The notes below the pieces were generated by a model that searched no databases, was not told the origin of the DNA, and saw nothing but the letters and a program-made list of their open reading frames with translations. Of a DNA stretch of 64,000 bases, positions 16,237-25,167 are shown piece by piece. Origin of the DNA: Aliihoeflea sp052435735 (GTDB lineage: Bacteria; Pseudomonadota; Alphaproteobacteria; Rhizobiales; Rhizobiaceae); the NCBI GenBank assembly GCA_052435735.1, contig JBQVNB010000010.1, positions 62,001 to 126,000 of the forward strand, written 5' to 3'. Numbering within the stretch: the stretch's first letter is position 1; each line of letters starts with the position of its first letter. The position numbers and the translations under genes are program-made.

Positions 16237-16509
16237 TCAGGCCGCCTTCTTCTTCTTTTTCACCGCGTCGAACGGGATCTCGACATCGACGGCGAGGGTC
16301 GACATCTGCAGACCGCGTTCCATGGTGACGTTCACCTTGTCGCTGTCGATCTGCATGTGCTTGGCGATGACGGCGAGGATTTCGTCGCGGAGCACGGTGA
16401 CGAGCTCCGAATCGCCCGCCGATGCGCGTTCATGGGCGAGCAGGACCTGCAGCCGCTCGCGGGCGGCCGGTGCGGAAGTGGGCTTGGAAAAGAATCGGAA
16501 AATGCTCAT
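16237..16509 (-). CDS. minE: Cell division topological specificity factor MinE
   Basis: A 90-residue protein that displaces MinC from MinD and drives Min oscillation, restricting Z-ring placement to mid-cell. The N-terminal membrane-targeting helix (MSIFRFFS), the anti-MinCD region RERLQVLLAHERA and the topological-specificity domain with AKHMQIDSDKVNVTMERG are all present. The tail ends in a lysine run (KKKKK), common in rhizobial MinE. The ATG overlaps the minD stop by the ATGA pattern. Confidence 0.97.
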   Translation of the reverse strand: MSIFRFFSKPTSAPAARERLQVLLAHERASAGDSELVTVLRDEILAVIAKHMQIDSDKVNVTMERGLQMSTLAVDVEIPFDAVKKKKKAA

Positions 16510-17321
16510 GCCGCCTTCCTTCCGAAGAACTTGCCGAAGAAGCCGCGCTTTTCGCCCGGAACGGTGACGGGGATCGTCTCGCCGTTCAGCCGGCGCGCGG
16601 CATCGAAATAGGCCAGTGCCGGGGCGCTGCGATCGTCCGAGAGCGTGACCGGCGCGCCGACGTTCGACGCGCGCAGCACGTCCATGCTCTCGGGGATGAT
16701 GCCGAGCAGCGGGATCGACAGGATTTCGAGCACGTCGTCGACCTTGAGCATGTCGCCGCGCTCGGCGCGTGCCGGGTCGTAGCGGGTCAGGAGCAGGTGC
16801 TTTTCCATCTGCTCGCCGCGCTCGGCCTTGACCGTCTTGGAATCGAGCAGGCCGATGATGCGGTCCGAATCGCGCACCGACGACACTTCAGGATTTGTGA
16901 CGACGATGGCGATGTCGGCATGGCGCATGGCGAGGGTCGCCCCGCGCTCGATACCGGCCGGGCTGTCGCAGATGACCCAATCAAAATTCTTGCGCAACGC
17001 GGTGATGACCTTCTCGACGCCCTCGGGCGTCAGATTGTCCTTGTCGCGCGTCTGCGAGGCGGGAAGCAGATAGAGCGTCTGCAGCCGCTTGTCGCGGATC
17101 AGCGCCTGCGTCAGCTTCGCGTCGCCCTGGATGACGTTGACCAGATCGTAGACGACGCGCCGTTCGGCACCCATCACCAGATCCAGATTGCGCAGGCCGA
17201 CGTCGAAATCGACGACCACCACCTTGGCGCCGCCCTGCGCCAGCGCCGCGCCGAGAGCTGCGGTCGACGTGGTCTTGCCGACGCCTCCCTTGCCCGATGT
17301 CACCACGATTACCTTGCCCAT
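16506..17321 (-). CDS. minD: Septum site-determining ATPase MinD
   Basis: A 271-residue Walker-type ATPase that binds the inner membrane and recruits MinC. The deviant Walker A GKGGVGKTT is at about residues 10-18, and the C-terminal amphipathic membrane-targeting helix is GEKRGFFGKFFGRK. The start at 17321 has AGGAGAG upstream and gives the family length (E. coli 270); the open frame extends 26 codons further upstream without family-like sequence. It lies 22 bp after minC and overlaps minE. Confidence 0.97.
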   Translation of the reverse strand: MGKVIVVTSGKGGVGKTTSTAALGAALAQGGAKVVVVDFDVGLRNLDLVMGAERRVVYDLVNVIQGDAKLTQALIRDKRLQTLYLLPASQTRDKDNLTPEGVEKVITALRKNFDWVICDSPAGIERGATLAMRHADIAIVVTNPEVSSVRDSDRIIGLLDSKTVKAERGEQMEKHLLLTRYDPARAERGDMLKVDDVLEILSIPLLGIIPESMDVLRASNVGAPVTLSDDRSAPALAYFDAARRLNGETIPVTVPGEKRGFFGKFFGRKAA

Positions 17322-17343
17322 TGACCTCTCCTGTTCCATCGCC

Positions 17344-18087
17344 TCAGCCCAGTGTTCCCGCCACGATCTTGTCCCCTTCAAGCCAGATCTGTACGGCACG
17401 TCCGCGCAGGCCCGGCTCCATGTCTTCCGCCGTCTTGTAGAAACCGTCGATGGCGATCAGCTCGGCTTCGAGCTTGCGGCAGAAGATGCGCGCCGTCGCG
17501 TTGCCCATCGTCCCGGCCATCGCCCGGCCGCGCAGTGTGCCGTAGACGTGGATCGATCCACCGGCGACGATCTCCGCCCCCGATGCGACGGAGCCGACGA
17601 TCGTCACGTCGCCTTCCGGAAAGATGACCGATTGGCCCGAGCGCACCGGCTGGGTGACCATCAGCGACGGGGCCCCCCTGACCTCATGCGCAGTCTGATC
17701 GATTGCCGGCGCGTCTGCTTCGTCCGCGGCCGGCGTCTTGTCGGCCGGTGCCGCCGGCGCCTCGATATCGGCGGCCGCACGTCCATCGGTGAGAGCGGGC
17801 GGCAGGGCCGAATCAAGCCAAGACGGTCGGGCGCCCTCGATGCCCATGATCCGCACGTTGCGTGTCGCCAGCATCTCGACCATTTCGCGCAGTTGCGCGC
17901 GGTCGATGGCAAGGCCGTTGACGTCGAGGACGATGGGGCGGCGAAGGAAGAAACCCGCCGAGCGCGCGGCCAGATCGTCGAGACGGACCACCCAATCCTC
18001 GAAGGGAAGTTCGGGGGTCAGTACCAGCGCAAGAAAGGAGCGACCCTTGAGGCGGATCGGCCGGGCTTGGGTTAACACGTTGGTCAT
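17344..18087 (-). CDS. minC: Septum formation inhibitor MinC
   Basis: A 247-residue FtsZ-assembly inhibitor. The N-terminal FtsZ-interacting domain spans about residues 10-105. A long alanine/proline/aspartate linker (about 107-140) leads to the C-terminal beta-helix domain (SGQSVIFPEGDVTIVGSVASGAEIVAGGSIHVYGTLRGRAMAG) that binds MinD. It is the first gene of minCDE. A CtrA-type box lies 41-55 bp before the ATG. Confidence 0.96.
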   Translation of the reverse strand: MTNVLTQARPIRLKGRSFLALVLTPELPFEDWVVRLDDLAARSAGFFLRRPIVLDVNGLAIDRAQLREMVEMLATRNVRIMGIEGARPSWLDSALPPALTDGRAAADIEAPAAPADKTPAADEADAPAIDQTAHEVRGAPSLMVTQPVRSGQSVIFPEGDVTIVGSVASGAEIVAGGSIHVYGTLRGRAMAGTMGNATARIFCRKLEAELIAIDGFYKTAEDMEPGLRGRAVQIWLEGDKIVAGTLG

Positions 18088-18127
18088 CTTGGTTAATTTT
18101 CGGTTGTTTCGGTGTAGGCAAGAATGG

Positions 18128-18142
18128 TTAACAACTGGTTAA
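18128..18142. promoter_or_regulatory. CtrA box upstream of minCDE
   Basis: TTAA-CAACTGG-TTAA is a perfect match to the full alphaproteobacterial CtrA consensus TTAA-N7-TTAA, located 41-55 bp upstream of the minC start. CtrA control of minCDE has been reported in Sinorhizobium meliloti, so cell-cycle-dependent transcription is likely here. Further TTAA half-sites lie between the box and the gene. Confidence 0.7.
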
Positions 18143-18291
18143 TTTCATGGCCGCGCGGGGCGCGGACCTCAGTGTTCCAGACCATTCTTCGCTTCGAAGC
18201 TGGTGCGAGGCATGCGTGCCGGAGCGCGGTGCCGCAAGCGCGTCCACGCGCCGAACCGGGGCTCTCCGGTCGAACCAATTGGGCGTGAACG

Positions 18292-19752
18292 TCAGGAAGC
18301 GACGACGGCCAGCTCGCCCGGTGCGTGACCCATGGATCGGCGACGCGCGAAAACGGCGCCGACGCCGATGATGACCGGGCTGGCGAGATCCGTCTGCCGC
18401 ATCGTCGTCGCCAGGTCTTCGAGGCTCGTCAGGCGCAGGGTTTGTTCCGGCCGGGAGATGCAGGTGGCGATTGCGACGGGGGTCGAGAGCGGCAGTCCCC
18501 CGTCCTTCAGGCGCGAGGCGATCTCGCCAGCCGTGCGACCGCCCATGTAGAAGATGGTGGTCGCGGCCGGGTCGGCGACCGCCTTCCAGTCGATGTCCTC
18601 GGGAAGCGCACCGCTACGCGAATGGCCGGTGACGAAGCGCACCGAGCGTGCGCAGTCGCGATGCGTGAGCGAGACGCCGAGGGCCGACGCCATGGCGAGC
18701 GCAGACGTGATGCCCGGCACGATTTCGACTGCGATGCCTTCCGCATCGAGGCGGGCGATCTCCTCGCCGGCGCGGCCGAAGATCATCGGGTCGCCCGATT
18801 TCAGCCGCACCACATGCTTGCCTGCCTTCGCCAGCTTCACCATCAGATCGTTGATGTCCTCCTGGCGGCAGCTTTCGCGCCCGCCGCGCTTGCCGACCAG
18901 CATGCGCTTCGCCTCGCGCCGTGCCAGCTCCAGAACGTCGTCGGAGACGAGGTCGTCGAACAGGATCACGTCTGCCGCCTGAAGCGCGCGCACGGACTTG
19001 AGGGTCAGGAGTTCGGCATCGCCGGGGCCGGCGCCGACGAGCGTCACGCGGCCGGTCGCAGTCGTGCCTTTCGCGACGCGATCGATGCTGGATGCGAGGT
19101 CCTGCGCGTCGCTCGATGTCGGGGCGGGGCCGAAGGCGCGGTCGACGAAGCGCTCCCAGAAACGGCGGCGCTCTGCACCCGGTTCGAGCTTTGCAATGAC
19201 TGCTTGGCGCAAGCCGCCGGCCAGCGCCGCCCAAGCACCGAGCGAGGCCGGAAGCAGCGTCTCGATGCGGCGACGGACGGCTTGCCCGAGGATCGGCGCT
19301 GCGCCGGCGGTGGAAATGCCGACGACGACGGGTGAGCGGTTGACGATGGTGCCGAACTGGAACTGGCAGAATTCGGGTTGGTCGATGACGTTGGCCGGCA
19401 CGCCGGCTGCCCGCGCGGCACAGACGAATGCCTGCGCTTCGCTTGGATGCGCAGTGTCGAGGACGGCGAGTGCTGCACCCTGAATCACGTCTATCGACCA
19501 GTGTCGGTCGTGATGCAGGATCGACCCTTGTGCGATCAGGTCGCGGCAGAGATCGGAGAGCTCTTCCGCCGGTGCATAGAGATGGACGCTTGCACCGGCT
19601 GCGGACAGAAGCTCGGCCTTCCATGCGGCGGCTTCCGACCCGCCGGCGACGAGTGTGCGCTTGCCGTGCAGCGAAAGGAAGACCGGCAGGATGGACAGCG
19701 CTCCGATCCGTGCGGGCTTGCGTTCACTCGGTCGCCTGGAGACGTCCTGCAT
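18292..19752 (-). CDS. cysG: Siroheme synthase CysG
   Basis: A 486-residue enzyme making siroheme, the cofactor of nitrite reductase NirB. The N-terminal domain (about residues 15-220, SLHGKRTLVAGGSEAAAWKAELL) is the precorrin-2 dehydrogenase/ferrochelatase part. The C-terminal domain (about 228-470, VTLVGAGPGDAELLTLKSVRAL, GDPMIFGRAGEEI, VPGITSALAMASALGVSLTHRD) is the uroporphyrinogen-III methyltransferase. The length is close to that of fused CysG of E. coli (457). It is the last gene of the nitrate operon and overlaps nasA by 29 bp, so cofactor supply is tied to enzyme synthesis. Confidence 0.95.
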   Translation of the reverse strand: MQDVSRRPSERKPARIGALSILPVFLSLHGKRTLVAGGSEAAAWKAELLSAAGASVHLYAPAEELSDLCRDLIAQGSILHHDRHWSIDVIQGAALAVLDTAHPSEAQAFVCAARAAGVPANVIDQPEFCQFQFGTIVNRSPVVVGISTAGAAPILGQAVRRRIETLLPASLGAWAALAGGLRQAVIAKLEPGAERRRFWERFVDRAFGPAPTSSDAQDLASSIDRVAKGTTATGRVTLVGAGPGDAELLTLKSVRALQAADVILFDDLVSDDVLELARREAKRMLVGKRGGRESCRQEDINDLMVKLAKAGKHVVRLKSGDPMIFGRAGEEIARLDAEGIAVEIVPGITSALAMASALGVSLTHRDCARSVRFVTGHSRSGALPEDIDWKAVADPAATTIFYMGGRTAGEIASRLKDGGLPLSTPVAIATCISRPEQTLRLTSLEDLATTMRQTDLASPVIIGVGAVFARRRSMGHAPGELAVVAS

Positions 19753-22378
19753 CGAGAATTCCCCTGATTTCGGAGCGGCACGAGCCGCAATTCGTTCCGG
19801 CCTTGATGGCCTGCCCGATCGCATCGACGCTGGCGCAGCCCGACGCCGCCGCATCGACGATCTGGTTGAAGCCGACATTGAAGCAGGAACAGACGATGCG
19901 CCCGACGCTGGGTATCGCGACGGCGGAGCGGCCCGACAGGAGCGCGCGCCGTGCATCGGCAGGCAGTGGCGTGCCGTCGGCAAACAGCCCCAGCAGCCAG
20001 TCGCGTTGCGGGGAGGCGCCGACGAACAGCAGGTCGATGAGGATGCCCGCGGCGTCGAGCGCGGCGGCCCGATATTGCGCGCTCTTGCGGTCGCGATAAT
20101 CGGTGATGGCATTGCGCGGGACGGAATCGAGCAGGCGCTGGCAGAGCAGGATGCCCTGAGCGGCGGGCTCCGGACCTGTCAGTTCGTAGAGCCAGCCACC
20201 GGCAACAGCACGCCGGCTCCAGTGGACGAAGCCGGTCGGACGGAGGTCACGGCGCGTGATCAGAAAGCCTGCCCAGCCCATCGCTTCTCGCGTGATGGCG
20301 ATCGGCACATGCTTGAGTTCAGGCTGGCCTGAAAGGGCGTCCGTCCTGGGGTTCGACACCGGGCCGGCAGCGGCATTGGCGGCGAAATGGCCGCTCCAGT
20401 GCATCGGCATGAAGGCCTCGCCGCAACGCTGGTCGGGCGTAATCCGGGCGCGGGCACGCGCGTTGCCGAACGGGCTTTCGATGCACACCATGTCGCCGTC
20501 GGCGATGCCGGACGCCTGCGCATCTTGCAGGTGGATATCGACCATCGGCTCCGGCGCATGCGCCATCAGGCGCGGCACCGCGCCGGTGCGGGTCATGGTG
20601 TGCCACTGGTCGCGCAGGCGGCCGGTGTTGAGCACCAGCGGATGCGCAGCGGAAACAGGCAGTGCCGGGCTTTCCTGCCGCACGGCGACGAAGCGCGCGC
20701 GGCCGTCTTGCGTCGGAAAATGTCCGTCGCCAAGCAGGCGTCCGTCGCTCGGCTTGTCGCCGGCGCGCATCGGCCATGTCACCGGCTGCATGGAATCGTA
20801 GTCCTGATCCGACATGTCGGCCATGCCGCCGAGATCGAACAGCCGCGCGCCCTCGTTCTCGAACGCCGACAGCGCGGCATGCTCGCGAAAGATCGCAGCC
20901 GGTGTCTCATAGGCGAAGGCGTCGCTGAGGCCCATGCGCCGCGCCACCTGCGAGACGATCCACCAGTCGGGCCGGCTGGCGCCGGGCAACCGCATGAAGC
21001 TGCGTTGGCGCGAGATGCGGCGTTCCGAATTGGTGACCGTACCGTCCTTTTCGCCCCATGCCGCGGCTGGCAAAATCACGTCGGCAAACCGTGTCGTGTC
21101 GGTGCGCGCAACGTCGGAAACGACGACGAAGTCGCAGGCTTTCAGGCCGGCCCGCACGCGTGCGGCATCGGGCATCGAGACCGCGGGATTGGTGCCCATA
21201 ATCCAAATCGCCTTGATCTTTCCCGCCGCGACGGCGTCGAACATGTCGACCGCCTTGAGGCCGGGTCTGGTCGCCATCCGCGAGGCGTTCCAGAACCGCG
21301 CGACGTGGTCGACCGCGCCCGCATCCTCGAACGCCATATGGGCGGCGAGCTGGTTGGCCAGCCCGCCAACCTCGCGCCCGCCCATTGCATTGGGCTGGCC
21401 CGTTACCGAGAACGGTCCGGCACCGGGTTTGCCGGTGCGGCCTGTCGCCAGATGGCAGTTCAGGATCGCATTGACCTTGTCTGTGCCGTGCGCGGACTGG
21501 TTGACGCCCTGGCTGTAGACGGTGACCGTGCGTTCGGTCGCCGCGAAAAGGTCGAAGAATGTGCGCAGATCGCCTTCATCCACATCGCAGCCGAGGGCGA
21601 CCCTGGCGATGCTCGATGCATCCGCTTGGGCGAGCGCCAATGCGGCATCGAAGCCGTTTGTGTGAGCGGCGATATAGGCGCCGTCGAGCGAATTTGCACG
21701 CGCGAGATGTGCCAGCAAACCGTTGAAAAGAAGCACGTCCGTGCCGGGCTTCACCGCCAGATGCAGGTCGGCATCGGCGGCCGTCGCGGTGCGGCGTGGA
21801 TCGATCAGCACGATCTTCGTACCGCGCTCGCGGCGGGCAGCGAGCAGGCGCTGGAACAGGATCGGGTGGCACCATGCCGTGTTGGAGCCGACCAGAACGA
21901 CGAGGTCGGCCTCCTCGAAATCCGCATAGATCCCCGGAACGATGTCCTCGCCGAAAGCGCGACGGTGGCCGACGACGGATGACGCCATGCAGAGGCGCGA
22001 ATTGGTGTCGATATTGCCCGAGCCGATGAAGCCCTTCATCAGCTTGTTGGCGACGTAATAGTCCTCGGTGAGTAACTGGCCGGAGACGTAGAACGCGACG
22101 GAATCGGGGCCATGCTTGGCGATGGTGTCGGTAAAGCGCTGCGCGACATGGTCGAGTGCCGCGTCCCAGCCGACCGGGCGGCCGTTCATCTCCGGCTCCA
22201 GAAGCCGGGCATCGAGGCCGAGCGTTTCGCCGAGCGCGGAGCCCTTGGAACAGAGCCTGCCGAAATTCGCCGGATGCTCGGGATCACCCCTTACGTATGT
22301 CGTGCCGTCCGACGCCGTTTCGGCGATCACGCCGCAGCCCACCCCGCAATAGGGACAGGTCGTTTTGACCGTCGTCAT
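19724..22378 (-). CDS. nasA: Assimilatory nitrate reductase, molybdopterin catalytic subunit
   Basis: An 884-residue cytoplasmic nitrate reductase of the NasA/NarB type, reducing nitrate to nitrite. The N-terminal [4Fe-4S] ligands are C8-x2-C11-x3-C15-x27-C43. The molybdopterin domains follow, and a C-terminal BFD-like [2Fe-2S] domain (CSCFNVGFNQIVDAA, TNCGSCRSEIRG) ends the protein. There is no Tat or Sec signal, consistent with assimilation. The ATG overlaps the nirD stop (ATGA), and the 3' end overlaps cysG. Confidence 0.96.
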   Translation of the reverse strand: MTTVKTTCPYCGVGCGVIAETASDGTTYVRGDPEHPANFGRLCSKGSALGETLGLDARLLEPEMNGRPVGWDAALDHVAQRFTDTIAKHGPDSVAFYVSGQLLTEDYYVANKLMKGFIGSGNIDTNSRLCMASSVVGHRRAFGEDIVPGIYADFEEADLVVLVGSNTAWCHPILFQRLLAARRERGTKIVLIDPRRTATAADADLHLAVKPGTDVLLFNGLLAHLARANSLDGAYIAAHTNGFDAALALAQADASSIARVALGCDVDEGDLRTFFDLFAATERTVTVYSQGVNQSAHGTDKVNAILNCHLATGRTGKPGAGPFSVTGQPNAMGGREVGGLANQLAAHMAFEDAGAVDHVARFWNASRMATRPGLKAVDMFDAVAAGKIKAIWIMGTNPAVSMPDAARVRAGLKACDFVVVSDVARTDTTRFADVILPAAAWGEKDGTVTNSERRISRQRSFMRLPGASRPDWWIVSQVARRMGLSDAFAYETPAAIFREHAALSAFENEGARLFDLGGMADMSDQDYDSMQPVTWPMRAGDKPSDGRLLGDGHFPTQDGRARFVAVRQESPALPVSAAHPLVLNTGRLRDQWHTMTRTGAVPRLMAHAPEPMVDIHLQDAQASGIADGDMVCIESPFGNARARARITPDQRCGEAFMPMHWSGHFAANAAAGPVSNPRTDALSGQPELKHVPIAITREAMGWAGFLITRRDLRPTGFVHWSRRAVAGGWLYELTGPEPAAQGILLCQRLLDSVPRNAITDYRDRKSAQYRAAALDAAGILIDLLFVGASPQRDWLLGLFADGTPLPADARRALLSGRSAVAIPSVGRIVCSCFNVGFNQIVDAAASGCASVDAIGQAIKAGTNCGSCRSEIRGILDAGRLQATE

Positions 22379-22704
22379 TCGGCGGCCTGGAGCTGCGTGT
22401 CGAGCGCGATCAGAAGCGCGCCGTTTTCGACCCGAACGGGGATCGTGCGGACCGAGCCTGCATCGGCGCCCAGTGCGTTTCCGGTTTCGAGCGAGATGAC
22501 CCAATTGTGCAGCGGACAGGTGACCGCCGCGCCATGCACGATGCCCTGGCTCAACGGCCCGCCCTTGTGCGGGCAGTGGTCGTCGATGGCATAGAATTGG
22601 TCGTCCGCAGTGCGGAAGACCGCGATCTTGCCCTGCGGCGTCGCCACGCAGCGCGCTCCACGGCGGGGAATGTCGCCGATCGAGCCGATTGTCGTCCAGG
22701 TCAT
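22375..22704 (-). CDS. nirD: Nitrite reductase small subunit NirD (Rieske type)
   Basis: A 109-residue Rieske-like partner of NirB. Unlike many NirD proteins that have lost the cluster ligands, this one keeps C44-x-H46 (CPHKGG) and C63-x2-H66 (CPLHNW), so a [2Fe-2S] centre is probable. The ATG at 22704 is favoured by GGAG 7 nt upstream; a second ATG directly before it (22707) is possible. It starts 4 bp after nirB and overlaps nasA. Confidence 0.93.
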   Translation of the reverse strand: MTWTTIGSIGDIPRRGARCVATPQGKIAVFRTADDQFYAIDDHCPHKGGPLSQGIVHGAAVTCPLHNWVISLETGNALGADAGSVRTIPVRVENGALLIALDTQLQAAE

Positions 22705-22708
22705 CATG

Positions 22709-25159
22709 TCACTCCGCCGCCTGCGCATAACCGACCGTCGCCATGGGACGAAACTCGTGCTTGTCCTTGCCCGAGACGCGCTCCTCCCACGGATCGACCT
22801 GCGCGAATTTCTGGGAGAAGACGAAGCGCTCGTAATAGGCTTGCCGCTTGTCGGCATCGTCCATGATCTGGCGACGGATCTCGGCCACCCCAATGCGCTT
22901 TGCCCACTTGTAGATGCGTTCGAGATAGCGCCCCTGCTCGCGATACATCTGCGTCAGGGCGACGATGTGGACGAGCGCGTCGTCCTCGGTCTTCACCTGG
23001 CCGAGGATTTCGGTGCCTTTGATGTCGAGCCCGGCGGCACCTGCGAAATGGATTTCGAAGCCGGAATCGACGCAGATCACGCCGATGTCCTTGCACGTCG
23101 CCTCGGCGCAGTTTCGCGGACATCCGGACACGCCCATCTTGAGCTTTGCCGGCGTCCACGAGCCCCACATGAACTTTTCGATGCGGATGCCGAGGCCGGT
23201 CGAATCCTGCGTTCCGAACCGGCACCAGTCGGTGCCGACGCAGGTTTTCACCGTGCGCAGGCCCTTGGCATAGGCATGGCCCGAGACGAAGCCGGCCTGA
23301 CCCAGATCGGCCCAGACGGCGGGCAAATCCTCCTTGGCGATGCCAAGCATGTCGATACGCTGCCCGCCGGTCACCTTCACCGCCGGGATACTGAACTTGT
23401 CGACCGCGTCGGCGATGGCGCGCAGTTCCTTCGACGACGTCATGCCGCCCCACATGCGCGGCACGACGGAATAGGTGCCGTCCTTCTGGATGTTGGCGTG
23501 GGCACGCTCGTTGATGAAGCGCGACTGGTAGTCGTCGGCGTAGTCGGCCGGCCAGTCGCAGACGAGGTAGTAGTTCAGCGCCGGCCGGCATTTGGCGCAG
23601 CCGCACGAGGTCTTCCACTCCAGTTCCTGCATGACGGCGGGGATCGTCTTGAGGCCCTTGGCGACGATCAGGCGGCGCACATCATCATGGCCGAGATCGG
23701 TGCAGCCGCACATTGGCGTAATGGCGGCGGGGTTGTAGGCGTCGCCCAGCGTCAGCACCATCAGCTTTTCGACCAGCCCGGTGCAGGTGCCGCACGAGGC
23801 GGATGCCTTGGTGTGGGCGCGCACGCCATCGAGCGTGGTCAGGGATTTCGACGTGATCGTGCTGGTGATCTGGCCCTTGCAGATGCCGTTGCAGCCGCAG
23901 ATCTCGGCATCATCCGAGAGCGCCGCAACGGCTGCCAGAGGGTCCGCGGAGGGGCCTCCCTGGAAGGATTGGCCGAAGATCAGCGTGTCGCGCATCTGCG
24001 AGATGTCGGTCTGCTTCTTCTGCAGGTCGGCGAACCAGCCGCCATCGGCTGTATCACCGAAAAGCACCGTGCCGATGATGCGGTCGTCGCGCAGGATGAC
24101 GCGCTTGTAGACGCCCGCCGAGGCGTCTCGCAGGACGATCTCCTCGCGATCGTCGCCATCGGCGAAGTCGCCGACGGAATAAAGGTCGATGCCGGTCACC
24201 TTGAGCTTGGTCGGCGTTTCGGAATGGACGAAACGGTCGTCGCTGGCGCCGGCAAGACCGGCCGCGGCTATCCGCGCCATCTGATAGAGCGGCGCGACGA
24301 GGCCGTAGACATTGCCGCCGACCTCGGCGCATTCGCCGAGCGCGAAAATGTCCGGGTCCGACGTCAGCATCTTGTCATCGGTCACGATGCCTCGCCCGAC
24401 ATCCAGTCCGGCATCCTTCGCCAGCGCCGTGTTGGGACGGATGCCGACCGCCATGACGACGAGCGTCGCCGGAATGATCGTGCCGTCGGCCAGTTCCACG
24501 CCTTCGACCTTGCGGTCGCCGATGATCGCCTTGGTGTTCGCCCTGGTCAGCACTTCGATGCCGCGCGCTTCCACCGCCTTTTGCAGGAGATACCCGGCGG
24601 CCGGATCGAGCTGGCGTTCCATCAGCGTCGGCATGACATGGAGTACGGTTACGTCCATGCCGCGCGCCTTGAGGCCGGCGGCGGCTTCGAGGCCGAGCAG
24701 GCCGCCGCCGATGACGACGGCCTTGTCGCGCGATTGCGCGGCAAGCATCATCGCGTGGACGTCGTCGAGATCGCGATAGGTGAGGACGCCGGGCAGATCC
24801 TTGCCGGGCACCGGGATGATGAAGGGCACCGAGCCGGTGGCGATGACGAGCTTGTCGTAGCTCTCGGTGACCCCGTGATCGGAGGTCACGGTCTTGGCTG
24901 CACGGTCGATCGCGACGATGCGGTGGCCTTTGTAGAGCGTCACGCCATTGTCGATGTACCAGCCATCGCCATGGATGACGATGTCGTCATAGCTCTTCTC
25001 GCCGGAAAGGACCGGGGAGAGCATGATGCGGTCGTAATTGACGCGTGGCTCGGCATTGAAGATCGTCACTTCGTAGGCGCCGGGTGCCGTATCGAACAGG
25101 TTTTCCAGCATTCGGCCGGGCGCCATGCCATTGCCGATGACGACGAGTTTCTGTGTCAT
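22709..25159 (-). CDS. nirB: NADH-dependent assimilatory nitrite reductase large subunit NirB
   Basis: An 816-residue enzyme reducing nitrite to ammonium. In order it has the FAD/NAD-binding module (KLVVIGNGMAPGRMLE at the N-terminus, VVIGGGLLGLEAAAGL near residue 150), a BFD-like [2Fe-2S] region (CGCNGICKGQI ... CGTCTG) and the siroheme/[4Fe-4S] domain (TCVGTDWCRFGTQDS ... SGCPRNCAEATCKD). It is slightly shorter than E. coli NirB (847) but complete. It follows the transporter ATPase gene by 8 bp. Confidence 0.97.
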   Translation of the reverse strand: MTQKLVVIGNGMAPGRMLENLFDTAPGAYEVTIFNAEPRVNYDRIMLSPVLSGEKSYDDIVIHGDGWYIDNGVTLYKGHRIVAIDRAAKTVTSDHGVTESYDKLVIATGSVPFIIPVPGKDLPGVLTYRDLDDVHAMMLAAQSRDKAVVIGGGLLGLEAAAGLKARGMDVTVLHVMPTLMERQLDPAAGYLLQKAVEARGIEVLTRANTKAIIGDRKVEGVELADGTIIPATLVVMAVGIRPNTALAKDAGLDVGRGIVTDDKMLTSDPDIFALGECAEVGGNVYGLVAPLYQMARIAAAGLAGASDDRFVHSETPTKLKVTGIDLYSVGDFADGDDREEIVLRDASAGVYKRVILRDDRIIGTVLFGDTADGGWFADLQKKQTDISQMRDTLIFGQSFQGGPSADPLAAVAALSDDAEICGCNGICKGQITSTITSKSLTTLDGVRAHTKASASCGTCTGLVEKLMVLTLGDAYNPAAITPMCGCTDLGHDDVRRLIVAKGLKTIPAVMQELEWKTSCGCAKCRPALNYYLVCDWPADYADDYQSRFINERAHANIQKDGTYSVVPRMWGGMTSSKELRAIADAVDKFSIPAVKVTGGQRIDMLGIAKEDLPAVWADLGQAGFVSGHAYAKGLRTVKTCVGTDWCRFGTQDSTGLGIRIEKFMWGSWTPAKLKMGVSGCPRNCAEATCKDIGVICVDSGFEIHFAGAAGLDIKGTEILGQVKTEDDALVHIVALTQMYREQGRYLERIYKWAKRIGVAEIRRQIMDDADKRQAYYERFVFSQKFAQVDPWEERVSGKDKHEFRPMATVGYAQAAE

Positions 25160-25167
25160 GGGAAATC

